The position numbers and the translations under genes are program-made. Of a stretch of DNA of 64,000 nucleotides, positions 1 through 7,400 are shown in pieces. Positions within the stretch are counted from its first letter, which is position 1. Every line of letters begins with the position of its first letter. A model generated the notes under the pieces. The model saw only the letters and a program-made list of their open reading frames with translations. It made no database searches and had not been told where the DNA came from. The stretch comes from CAMTUH01 sp947084935. Its GTDB lineage: Bacteria; Pseudomonadota; Gammaproteobacteria; Coxiellales; Coxiellaceae. The stretch is taken from NCBI GenBank assembly GCA_947084935.1, contig CAMTUH010000006.1, positions 124,001 to 188,000 of the forward strand, given 5' to 3'.

Positions 1-1337
1 ATGCGTTCATTACCGTTACCGAAGAACACGCACTTCAACAAGCAAAATTAGCCGATGAACGGATCTCGAAAAACCAAAGCACACCGATGACGGGTATTCC
101 CATCGCGCACAAAGATATTTTCTGTACGAAGGGAATTAAAACGACCTGCGGCTCAAAAATATTAAGCAACTTTATTTCCCCGTACGATGCCACCGTTGTC
201 GAGCGCTTTAATGAAGCGGGAGCAGTCCTACTCGGCAAAACCAACATGGATGAGTTTGCCATGGGCTCTTCCAATGAAAACAGTTTCTTTGGCCCCGTGA
301 AAAATCCGTGGAATCTCGAAAGAACGCCGGGAGGATCGTCGGGAGGCTCTACGGTCGCCGTAGCAGCCCGGCTAGTCGCCGGCGCCACCGGAACCGATAC
401 GGGCGGATCCATTCGTCAACCTGCAGCGCTGTGCGGCGTTACCGGGATGAAACCGACATACGGTCGCGTCTCGCGTTACGGCATGATCGCATTTGCATCG
501 AGCTTGGATCAGGGCGGCCCCATTGCACAAACCGCTGAAGACGTGGCCATGATGTTAAGCGTAATGGCTGCGCACGACGAAAAAGATTCTACCAGCATTA
601 AAAAAGAAACACCGGATTACCTCGCTGCATTACGCAACGACTTGCGCGGATTAAAAATTGGTTTACCAAAAGAATATTTCGGTGAGGGCTTGGATCCCGC
701 CATCGCTTCCGCCCTCGATGCGACAAAAAGCGAATTAGAAAAACTCGGTGTGAAATTTATTGAGGTCGAATTACTTCATACCCACTTAGCCGCACCCACG
801 TATTACGTACTGGCTCCCGCGGAATGCTCGTCCAATTTAGCACGCTACGATGGCGTTCGTTACGGTTATCGCTGCACAGATCCCGCGGATCTCGACGATT
901 TATACAAACGCACACGCACGGAAGGATTCGGTGCGGAAGTAAAACGACGCATTATGATTGGTACGTACGTATTATCCGCCGGATATTACGACGCATATTA
1001 TTTAAAGGCACGAAAAATTCGTCGTCTCATACGCGACGATTTCCTCAACGCTTTTAAAACCGTCGACCTTCTATTAACCCCCGCAACACCCACTCCGGCT
1101 TTTAAATTGGGTGAAAAAACGACGGATCCCGTCGCAATGTATTTATCGGACGTTTACACCATCGCAGTTAATTTAGCAGGTTTGCCCGGCTTGGCTTTTC
1201 CCATTGGTTTTAAACACGGGTTACCCATCGGCGCGCAATTAATTGGGAATTATTTTGACGAGGCGCGCCTGCTTAACGTTGCGCATCGTTACCAACACGT
1301 AACGGATTGGCACCGTCGTTTACCGGAGAAAATATAA
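1..1337 (+). CDS. gatA: Glutamyl-tRNA(Gln) amidotransferase subunit A, 5'-truncated by window edge
   Basis: Amidase subunit of GatCAB, which converts Glu-tRNA(Gln) or Asp-tRNA(Asn) to the amide form, using ammonia released from glutamine. The reading frame is open from base 3 and gives 444 visible residues; the true start and probably gatC lie to the left. The amidase-signature triad is visible: the Lys in AHKDIF, the cis-Ser in GGSSGGS and the Ser nucleophile in TDTGGSIRQPA. The stop is immediately followed by the gatB start, so the two genes are translated together. The first ATG at 87 is internal and is not the start. Confidence 0.97.
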   Translation, partial: AFITVTEEHALQQAKLADERISKNQSTPMTGIPIAHKDIFCTKGIKTTCGSKILSNFISPYDATVVERFNEAGAVLLGKTNMDEFAMGSSNENSFFGPVKNPWNLERTPGGSSGGSTVAVAARLVAGATGTDTGGSIRQPAALCGVTGMKPTYGRVSRYGMIAFASSLDQGGPIAQTAEDVAMMLSVMAAHDEKDSTSIKKETPDYLAALRNDLRGLKIGLPKEYFGEGLDPAIASALDATKSELEKLGVKFIEVELLHTHLAAPTYYVLAPAECSSNLARYDGVRYGYRCTDPADLDDLYKRTRTEGFGAEVKRRIMIGTYVLSAGYYDAYYLKARKIRRLIRDDFLNAFKTVDLLLTPATPTPAFKLGEKTTDPVAMYLSDVYTIAVNLAGLPGLAFPIGFKHGLPIGAQLIGNYFDEARLLNVAHRYQHVTDWHRRLPEKI

Positions 1338-2786
1338 ATGCCGTTTGAAACCGTTATCGGACTAGAAGTGCACGTTCAATTAAGCACAAAATCAAAGCTG
1401 TTTTCGGGCGCTCCAACGGCATACGGTGCAGAACCGAACACACAAGCATGCGCCATCGACCTCGGGTTGCCCGGGGTATTACCCGTACTGAATAAAGAAG
1501 TGGTTAAGTTGGCCATTCGATTTGGCCTCAGTATTCAAGCGGAAATCTCGCGACACTCCGTATTCGCACGCAAAAATTATTTTTATCCCGATTTGCCTAA
1601 AGGTTATCAAATCAGTCAATACGAATTGCCCATCATTCAAAAGGGTTCTCTCGACATTGAATCTGAAGACGGCTCGATCAAACGAATTGGCATTACGCGC
1701 GCACACCTGGAAGAAGACGCAGGAAAATCCATACACGAAGGCATGCACGGTTTTTCGGGGATCGATTTAAATCGCGCGGGCACGCCTTTGCTTGAAATCG
1801 TTTCCGAACCCGATATCCGTTCACCCAAAGAAGCTGTATCTTATTTAAAAACGCTGCACACGTTGGTTCGTTATTTGGACGTGAGTGATGCCAACATGCA
1901 AGAAGGCTCTTTCCGTTGCGACGTGAACGTGTCTCTGCGACCGCAGGGCTCCACGAAATTCGGAACGCGTGCCGAAATCAAAAACATCAATTCATTCCGC
2001 TTTGTGGAACGCGCTCTGCTCCACGAAATCGAACGCCAAAAAGAAATTTTAGAGAACGGCGGGACCATTGTTCAAGAAACACGACAGTACGATGCGGAGC
2101 GCGATGAAACCCGACCCATGCGCAGCAAAGAAGAAGCGCACGATTACCGTTATTTTCCAGACCCCGATTTATTGCCCATAGAAATTTCTGAAGATTTCAT
2201 TGAATCCGTTAAAAAAATGCTGCCCGAACTTCCGTGGGAAAAACGAAAACGCTTCGAAGAGCAGTACGGCTTAAATGCCTACGATGCCAAGCTGTTAACG
2301 ACCAATATGGATACGGCCCATTATTTCGAGACAGTTTTAACTGCTGCCACAGCAATTTCACCCAAGCTTGCGACCAATTGGATCAACGGCGAACTGGCCG
2401 CTGCGTTAAATAAGGCGAATCTTGGTCTTAATAAAAGTCCGGTTCGCGCAGAGCAACTCGCTCAATTGCTGCAACGCATTGCCGACAATACTTTATCCGC
2501 GAGCATGGCAAAAACGGTGTTTGAGAAATTGTGGGCGGGCGAAGGCGACGTCGATGCGATTATTGAAAAACACGGCCTGAAACAAATGACGGATACCGGT
2601 GAATTAGAAAAGATAGTGGATGAAATCATTCACAATAATCCCTCACAGCTCGCCGACTACCGCGCCGGGAAAGAAAAATTATTCGCATTTTTTGTCGGGC
2701 AAGTCATGAAAGCCACGAAAGGTAAAGCCAATCCGCAGCACGTGAATGAATTACTGAAGAAGAAGCTATTATCCTTCAAGATGTAA
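1338..2786 (+). CDS. gatB: Aspartyl/glutamyl-tRNA amidotransferase subunit B
   Basis: GatB (482 residues, full family length) binds the misacylated tRNA and holds the kinase site that activates the Glu or Asp side chain before transamidation. The N-terminus (ETVIGLEVHVQL) and the central motif DLNRAGTPLLEIVSEPD are family hallmarks. The C-terminal about 150 residues match the YqeY/GatB tail domain, ending in the helical KGKANPQHVNELL segment. It abuts gatA with no spacer. A palindromic repeat at 2829-2849 follows and may act as the transcript end. Confidence 0.97.
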   Translation: MPFETVIGLEVHVQLSTKSKLFSGAPTAYGAEPNTQACAIDLGLPGVLPVLNKEVVKLAIRFGLSIQAEISRHSVFARKNYFYPDLPKGYQISQYELPIIQKGSLDIESEDGSIKRIGITRAHLEEDAGKSIHEGMHGFSGIDLNRAGTPLLEIVSEPDIRSPKEAVSYLKTLHTLVRYLDVSDANMQEGSFRCDVNVSLRPQGSTKFGTRAEIKNINSFRFVERALLHEIERQKEILENGGTIVQETRQYDAERDETRPMRSKEEAHDYRYFPDPDLLPIEISEDFIESVKKMLPELPWEKRKRFEEQYGLNAYDAKLLTTNMDTAHYFETVLTAATAISPKLATNWINGELAAALNKANLGLNKSPVRAEQLAQLLQRIADNTLSASMAKTVFEKLWAGEGDVDAIIEKHGLKQMTDTGELEKIVDEIIHNNPSQLADYRAGKEKLFAFFVGQVMKATKGKANPQHVNELLKKKLLSFKM

Positions 2787-2828
2787 AATTTAGCCTGTCA
2801 TCCCATAGCTTGACCACAATCACCGTCG

Positions 2829-2849
2829 TCCCGCGGCTTGACCGCGGGA
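2829..2849. repeat. Small GC-rich palindrome (family A)
   Basis: A perfect hairpin with arms TCCCGCGG and CCGCGGGA and a 5-base loop, inside the longer phrase CGTCCCGCGGCTTGACCGCG. Near-copies lie at 59732-59752 and, in part, at 3209-3221. It sits directly after gatB and before the convergent GIY-YIG gene, so it could terminate transcription, but there is no T-run. Confidence 0.8.
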
Positions 2850-2858
2850 TCCAGAAAA

Positions 2859-3149
2859 TTACAAAATGCTGTCATACAAGTCATTCCACGCTGGATTAAA
2901 TTTTTCAATAAGTGCTAATTTCCATTGCCGCTTCCATTCCTTTAATCGCTTTTCTCTATGAATGGCATTTGCTGCATCTCCATGCTCTTCATAATACACC
3001 AACTTATTTACGCGGTATTTCTTCGTAAAACCATCCATTAAGCCCTCTTTGTGCTGCCAGACACGAGTTATTAAATCGGAGGTAATGCCAACATATAAGG
3101 TGCCATTCCTTTTACTCGCAAGGATGTATGTATAAAAATTTTTACTCAT
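2859..3149 (-). CDS. Small GIY-YIG nuclease-domain protein
   Basis: A stand-alone GIY-YIG domain of 96 residues (UPF0213/YhbQ-like). The signature is YTYILASKRNGTLYVGIT near the N-terminus, where the second element reads YVG, followed by the conserved Arg in DLITRVWQHK and a Glu/Lys-rich helix (HREKRLKEWKRQWKLALIE). The family is proposed to cleave or bind DNA; the physiological role is not established. The gene lies inside a cluster of palindromic repeats and its neighbours share no function with it. Such repeat-embedded GIY-YIG genes could be cargo or drivers of a small mobile unit, which is inference here. Confidence 0.85.
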   Translation of the reverse strand: MSKNFYTYILASKRNGTLYVGITSDLITRVWQHKEGLMDGFTKKYRVNKLVYYEEHGDAANAIHREKRLKEWKRQWKLALIEKFNPAWNDLYDSIL

Positions 3150-3164
3150 AATTTTTTCCTGGAT

Positions 3165-3320
3165 CCCGCGCCCCGGACTCGATCCGGGGCCCGGGACGAC
3201 GTCCTTATGCGGTCAAGCCGCGGGATGACGTTAAATTTGAGTGCGCTTGCCGTAGCGATCCAGAATTAATTAATTCTGGATTGCTTCGGCACCTAACCGG
3301 TGCCTCGCAATGACGTGGTG
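3165..3320. repeat. Cluster of palindromic repeats (family A and relatives)
   Basis: Several hairpins are packed together: GCCCCGG/CCGGGGC around 3170-3190, GCGG/CCGC at 3209-3221 within a CCGCGGGATGACG phrase, and a 22-bp perfect palindrome at 3259-3280 centred on AATTAATTAATT. The last extends with two mismatches per arm to about 3249-3290. The tail CTCGCAATGACGT is another recurrent phrase, found as GCGTCATTGCGAGG near 59661. The gap between the pilX-like and GIY-YIG genes is filled by this material. Confidence 0.8.
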
Positions 3321-3324
3321 AGAT

Positions 3325-3780
3325 TCACCACCAAAACACCCGCCGGGCGATTTTTTCTTTAATGCAGCGAGGATTTTTCACGGCCGGCAGCCATTCGTAA
3401 ATCGCATGGAGCGCCACGTGCGCTCTGCGGTAATCGGACGTCGACGTAATTAAATAGCGTTTTTTCCCGCAGAAATCTTGTCCCAATAGGGAGATTCGAT
3501 AAGTGATGTTCACGTCGCGTCGCGAGGGGTCTTGAGATTCCTCGCGATGCTCGGAATGGCACGAAAGCGGTGTGTCATCCCGAGGAACCTGGCAACGAGA
3601 GATCTCTGCCTCCCCTCTCTTCAACCCCGATTCCGCTCCCTCAAAAGCAATGAGCTTATCGTAATAAAATGCAATCATTTTTGTTTGAAACACACTATTT
3701 TCAGAAGCAATGAAAATCAACGATAAAAGCACAAAGGTAAATAACAATACCTGAATCAATATTAATCCCGACTGTTTCAC
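3325..3780 (-). CDS. PilX-type minor pilin, with an in-frame repeat insertion
   Basis: Third gene of a minor-pilin operon (151 residues). GTG at 3780 is chosen as start because it yields a type IV pilin-like hydrophobic N-terminus (KQSGLILIQVLLFTFVLLSL) and lies 2 bases after the upstream stop; longer in-frame extensions run through the previous gene. The E5-type pilin residue is replaced by Leu/Ile, as in some PilX proteins. Residues of roughly 65-90 (CHSEHREESQDPSRRD and flanks) are translated from a palindromic repeat at 3534-3606, so this piece is an insertion into the pilin body. Whether the protein still works is unknown. Confidence 0.7.
   Translation of the reverse strand: MKQSGLILIQVLLFTFVLLSLIFIASENSVFQTKMIAFYYDKLIAFEGAESGLKRGEAEISRCQVPRDDTPLSCHSEHREESQDPSRRDVNITYRISLLGQDFCGKKRYLITSTSDYRRAHVALHAIYEWLPAVKNPRCIKEKIARRVFWW
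3534..3606. repeat. Palindromic repeat inserted in the pilX-like gene
   Basis: A 73-bp imperfect inverted repeat with outer ends GAGATTCCTCG and CGAGAGATCTC, and inner arms CTCGGAATGGCAC and GTGTCATCCCGAGG around a short loop. The phrase CATTCCGAGC...GAGGAATCTC is a widely dispersed bacterial repeat type. It keeps the host reading frame open, like the in-gene palindromic elements known from Rickettsia. Confidence 0.75.
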
Positions 3781-3782
3781 TA

Positions 3783-4439
3783 TTACCGCTCCCGCAAAGC
3801 GATATACACGGGCCACATTTTTTTCACCCGATGATTTTCCGAATAAAGCGTGAGAGAGAGGTCTACACTGTACACTCGACTCCAATCCTCCACGAAATCT
3901 GCATTTCGATAACTGGAAATATCGCCGTCCTTTTCTTGAGACACACCATAACGCACCCGCAAATCACCCACGTCGGAAATTAATTCTTCACGTTCTCCCA
4001 ACAAAGGCTTTTGATACAACGCAAACACGGGACTGCCGCGGTCATTCTTTCGATGCGTATCACCAATAAAATACGCCCTTCGAATGAATTGTGATTTGTC
4101 GTGATAGTGCACGCATTCACCAATAACGAGCACGTCTGTTCCAGGCATCACTTCGTTTTGCAGGCTTTCTGGAACACTGTCACTGCGGTATCCCACGATG
4201 GCCTGCGCGTGATCCACCGCGTACGGTTTGCGACAGTCCGCATCCCCTGCTAAACGAATTCTCGAAGACAGCAAGTAAACGGCGTACCGTCCACGTTCTT
4301 GTAAAGAACTCCAGGTATTTTGCCACGCCCACGCACTGTTAAAATGGAGCAACACATGAATAAGACCAACGATCAATACCGATCCCAGAAAAAGCGACAG
4401 CAGTAATTCGATTAAATTAAATCCGCGCGCACGCCTCAT
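3783..4439 (-). CDS. PilW-type minor pilin / prepilin
   Basis: A 218-residue prepilin with a short basic leader and class III signal: MRRARGFNLIELLLSLFLG, i.e. cleavage after Gly, a mature N-terminal Phe and the conserved Glu at mature position 5. The rest carries pieces typical of PilW (QERGRYAVYLLSSRIRLAGD near residues 60-80). ATG at 4439 is chosen because it overlaps the pilV stop by one base (TGATG) and starts the canonical leader; an upstream in-frame ATG would lie inside pilV. It acts as a priming subunit for type IV pili or a pseudopilus, by family knowledge. Confidence 0.85.
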   Translation of the reverse strand: MRRARGFNLIELLLSLFLGSVLIVGLIHVLLHFNSAWAWQNTWSSLQERGRYAVYLLSSRIRLAGDADCRKPYAVDHAQAIVGYRSDSVPESLQNEVMPGTDVLVIGECVHYHDKSQFIRRAYFIGDTHRKNDRGSPVFALYQKPLLGEREELISDVGDLRVRYGVSQEKDGDISSYRNADFVEDWSRVYSVDLSLTLYSENHRVKKMWPVYIALRER

Positions 4440-4783
4440 CAAATCACGCCGGTAACCGTGAGTACTTGTTTTTTCTGAATACGCCACTGCAGAGTGACCG
4501 TACATTCGTGATTGCGACAGGAATTATCACCCCACCCGTGCGGCAACTGTTCTTGATTTTGCGCGTTCCAAAGTGAAAGCTCTCTCCGCCGCGCTTTTCC
4601 CGACGCATTCGCGCGCAATCGCTCCAGCATCGACTGCAACTGAACCACCGCAACGGAATAATAATAACTGTCTTGAACACGGTGAATATGATTTATTTGC
4701 TGCGCGAGACAGCCCAACAACAGGCTGGTTGCCAAAAACCAAGCGATTAATACTTCAAGCAGAGCGAAACCGGAAGACTTCAT
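4439..4783 (-). CDS. PilV-type minor pilin / prepilin
   Basis: First gene of the three-gene minor-pilin operon (114 residues). The prepilin signal is MKSSGFALLEVLIAWFLATS: Gly-Phe cleavage site and Glu5 of the mature protein. The remainder matches short PilV proteins, with a Leu-rich amphipathic stretch (VVQLQSMLERLRANASG) after the hydrophobic stem. Neither pilE nor pilY1 is present downstream, so the set is a reduced minor-pilin group; major pilin and assembly ATPases must be elsewhere. No fimT-like gene is seen. Confidence 0.85.
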   Translation of the reverse strand: MKSSGFALLEVLIAWFLATSLLLGCLAQQINHIHRVQDSYYYSVAVVQLQSMLERLRANASGKARRRELSLWNAQNQEQLPHGWGDNSCRNHECTVTLQWRIQKKQVLTVTGVI

Positions 4784-4857
4784 ATCCGAATGATAAAAAG
4801 AATAAATAGGTTCGCCAATACCGGGCTATGCCTCAAATTTTCTGTAAATTCTGCTGA

Positions 4858-5044
4858 GCTCGGGGGGGTTTACGTTTGGGCTCCTCAGCATCCGCAAGCT
4901 GAGCCGCGCCGGCATAACGAGGTCCTTGGGACAGGGATGTCCCAAGGAGCGAATCTGAGACAGGAAGTCGAATTTCGCGGCCTCGTTATGCCAAGGCGGC
5001 GCAAGCTGAGGAATGCCGGGAGCCCAAACGTAACTCCCCCGAGC
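4858..5044. repeat. 187-bp composite inverted repeat
   Basis: The outer arms are 4858-4883 and 5020-5044 (GCTCGGGGG...ACGTTTGGGCTC), nearly perfect. Inside are GGCATAACGAGG / CCTCGTTATGCC (4911-4922 and 4981-4992) and a hairpin CCTTGGGACA / TGTCCCAAGG (4924-4933 and 4938-4947). The whole element can fold into one long branched stem. It fills the gap between the slipin and pilin operons, with no gene inside. A phrase GGCTCCCGGCATTCCTC is shared with the element near 7310-7327. Confidence 0.85.
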
Positions 5045-5053
5045 AACAGGCCC

Positions 5054-5806
5054 TTAACCTTTCCCAAACTTATCCATAATCCCCTGAAACAAATTGAGGG
5101 GTACGGGGAAGATAATAGTCGACGTCTTATCGCTCGCTAAATCCATCAGCGTTTGCAGATAACGCAACTGCAAAGACTGCGGTTGCTCCGCTAAGATTTG
5201 TGCGGCTTCGCGCAGACGCTGCGCGGCTTGGAACTCACCTTCGGCGTTAATGACTTTGGCTCGCCGTTCCCGTTCCGCCTCGGCCTGACGAGCAATCGCG
5301 CGGATCATACTTTCATCCAAATCTACGTGTTTAATTTCAACGTTCGCAACTTTAATACCCCATATGTCCGTTTCCGCATCCAAAATTTCTTGAATGTCTT
5401 TATTCAACTTATCGCGCTCGGAAAGCATTTCATCCAATTCGTGCTTACCCAACACGGATCGCAACGTCGTCTGCGCTAATTGGCTCGTGGCATCATAAAA
5501 ATCTTCTACTTGAATAATCGCACGCTCCGGATCAATCACGCGAAAGTACACAACCGCATTCACGCGCACGGACACGTTATCGCGCGAAATCACGTCCTGA
5601 CTGGGAACGTCCATCACCACAGTACGCAATTGTACGCGGACAATTTGTTGGATGATCGGAACGACGATAATCAAACCAGGACCTTTGACTTTCCAAAAGC
5701 GACCTAAAGTAAAAATCACACCACGCTCGTATTCTTTTAAAATATTAATGGCACTGAACAATAAAATTAATACCAAAACGGCTAATACAATAATTGCAAT
5801 CATCAT
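5054..5806 (-). CDS. Slipin / stomatin-like SPFH (band 7) protein
   Basis: A 250-residue membrane-anchored SPFH protein. One N-terminal hydrophobic segment (residues about 2-20) is followed by the stomatin signature region (KEYERGVIFTLGRF) and a band-7 domain to about residue 180, then a charged coiled coil (RQAEAERERRAKVINAEGEF) and a conserved C-terminal IIFPVP motif. SPFH proteins form rings in membrane microdomains. It is translationally coupled to the NfeD gene (ATGA overlap), the classic slipin-NfeD pair, in which the NfeD protease is thought to act on or with the slipin in membrane quality control. Confidence 0.93.
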   Translation of the reverse strand: MMIAIIVLAVLVLILLFSAINILKEYERGVIFTLGRFWKVKGPGLIIVVPIIQQIVRVQLRTVVMDVPSQDVISRDNVSVRVNAVVYFRVIDPERAIIQVEDFYDATSQLAQTTLRSVLGKHELDEMLSERDKLNKDIQEILDAETDIWGIKVANVEIKHVDLDESMIRAIARQAEAERERRAKVINAEGEFQAAQRLREAAQILAEQPQSLQLRYLQTLMDLASDKTSTIIFPVPLNLFQGIMDKFGKG

Positions 5807-7167
5807 GTTTTCTTCTCCACCACTTTAACGATACAAGTTAAACCTTCCAAGCGTTCCACCACCACTTCATCCCCGGTTTTCAGGGGGGTTTTACTCTTAC
5901 ACTGCCACCGCTCTCCGTTGATACGCACCCACGCTCGATCATCACTGATTTCTACAACACCGCGCTTACCAATCACCGCTTCTCGTCCGCTCACGATGGG
6001 CTTTCGCCGCGAACGAAGCGCCAAATTAATCACCAGTAAAAAGAAAGCCGCAGTAACCAGCGCAACGACAATAATTAAATACATGGGAAGACTATAACCG
6101 ATCGCCTCAGTTTTGACGAGCATAATAGAGCCGATGACAAAACTGACGACGCCACCAATTCCCAAGGCACCAAAACTTGGCAAAAAAGCTTCGGCTACAA
6201 TAAAAGCAATGCCCAGCAGTATTAATGCCAAGCCCGCGTAATTGATCGGTAATAATTGTAACGCATAAAGCGCCAATAACAGTGAAATACCACCCACGAC
6301 ACCCGGTACGATAAAACCGGGATTGGCAAATTCAAAAAAGAGTCCGTAAAAACCAATCATCAGAAGAATATAAGCAACGCTGGGATCCGTAATGACGGTT
6401 AAAAATTTCGTGCGCCAGTCGGGAAGAAATTCCACAATCGTTAAATTATCCGTCTGCATCGCTTTCATTTCACCACGCACACTGACTTTAAATCCGTTGG
6501 TTTGTTTAAATAAGTCCGGAATATTCTCCGCAACGAAATTAATGACGTTTAATTTTAAGGCTTCTTTTGCCGATAAACTCTCGGCATGCGTTACGGCTTG
6601 CTCCGCCCACTGCACGTTGCGTCCACGTAATTGCGCGAGACTGCGAATATACGCCTTTGCATCGTTAATGGCCTTCAATTCAGAAGCCGATGCTTTTTGC
6701 GCGGATTTTTTCTCTTTTTCTTTTCCCTGCTCTTTATCAGGCGTTCCGGGTGTACCGATGCTCACCGGCGTCGCTGCCCCCAAATTCGTTCCCGGTGCCA
6801 TCGCTGCTACGTGACTGGCGTATAAAATGTACGTGCCCGCACTGGCCGCACGCGCACCGCTCGGAGCAACAAAAGTAATCACGGGTATCGGAGACGACAG
6901 GATATCTTTGATAATCCCCCGCATCGATGTACTGAGGCCACCCGGGGTATCCATGCGCAGAATAATCACGGTTGCGTTTTGGTCTTCGGCCTTCTTAAAT
7001 CCTCGGTGAACAAAGTCTTGAGTGGCGGGGCCAATGCCTCCGTTGATATCCAACAAGACGGCCGTTCGATTCGCCGGCATTTGGGCAATAAGATTTCCCG
7101 CTAGGAAGAGCAGGCTGAAGGCAATCCATACTGCCCAATACCAGCGAATTTTTCGCTTGAAGTGCAT
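5803..7167 (-). CDS. NfeD-family membrane serine protease (long form, ClpP-class)
   Basis: A long NfeD protein (454 residues). A signal/TM segment (residues about 10-30) is followed by a ClpP-like serine protease domain with the nucleophile in GARAASAGTYI (near residue 110) and a Lys expected about 40-60 residues later. Then come four or five TM segments (about 240-370) and a C-terminal OB-fold NfeD domain (about 385-450, GKRGVVEISDDRAWV). A good Shine-Dalgarno (AAGGAAG) precedes the ATG. Its stop overlaps the slipin start by 4 bases. By homology with the archaeal 1510-N protease it would cleave the C-terminal region of slipin; this is not shown for this protein. Confidence 0.92.
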   Translation of the reverse strand: MHFKRKIRWYWAVWIAFSLLFLAGNLIAQMPANRTAVLLDINGGIGPATQDFVHRGFKKAEDQNATVIILRMDTPGGLSTSMRGIIKDILSSPIPVITFVAPSGARAASAGTYILYASHVAAMAPGTNLGAATPVSIGTPGTPDKEQGKEKEKKSAQKASASELKAINDAKAYIRSLAQLRGRNVQWAEQAVTHAESLSAKEALKLNVINFVAENIPDLFKQTNGFKVSVRGEMKAMQTDNLTIVEFLPDWRTKFLTVITDPSVAYILLMIGFYGLFFEFANPGFIVPGVVGGISLLLALYALQLLPINYAGLALILLGIAFIVAEAFLPSFGALGIGGVVSFVIGSIMLVKTEAIGYSLPMYLIIVVALVTAAFFLLVINLALRSRRKPIVSGREAVIGKRGVVEISDDRAWVRINGERWQCKSKTPLKTGDEVVVERLEGLTCIVKVVEKKT

Positions 7168-7288
7168 CGCCGCTTCCTTGTCGTAATTAATATCCGGGTG
7201 GGATCATTGTAAAGTGCGGAACCGGCAATCTCAAGGCGAATGATGTCTTACCCTCAGCAACGTCCCGCGGCTTGCTCTTTCCCTACAC

Positions 7289-7378
7289 GGAACGCTCCGG
7301 AGAAACAACGGGCTCCCGGCATTCCTCCGGAGCGTTCCGAGAGCAAATCATGTGTTGGGCTTCGAAGCTCAGCCCAAC
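7289..7378. repeat. Two adjacent inverted repeats between nfeD and cysS
   Basis: The first is a perfect 14-bp pair, GGAACGCTCCGGAG (7289-7302) and CTCCGGAGCGTTCC (7325-7338). The second is an 8-bp pair, GTTGGGCT (7354-7361) and AGCCCAAC (7371-7378). Both lie downstream of cysS (minus strand) and upstream of nfeD, in a 233-bp gap. They may end the cysS transcript. The loop sequence GGGCTCCCGGCATTCCTC recurs in the element at 4858-5044. Confidence 0.8.
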
Positions 7379-7400
7379 CTACGAAGCCTAACGGTTTGAA

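Noticed and set aside
3781..3885. N-terminal extension of the pilX-like protein (35 codons)
   Set aside because: It lies inside the pilW-like gene; the GTG at 3780 gives the expected prepilin-like start.
4790..5140. 116-codon plus-strand frame across the slipin-pilin gap
   Set aside because: It runs straight through the 187-bp inverted repeat and into the antisense of the slipin gene; no family features.
6392..6814. 140-codon plus-strand frame antisense to the NfeD gene
   Set aside because: The NfeD frame on the other strand is conserved along its length; the antisense frame is a shadow of it.
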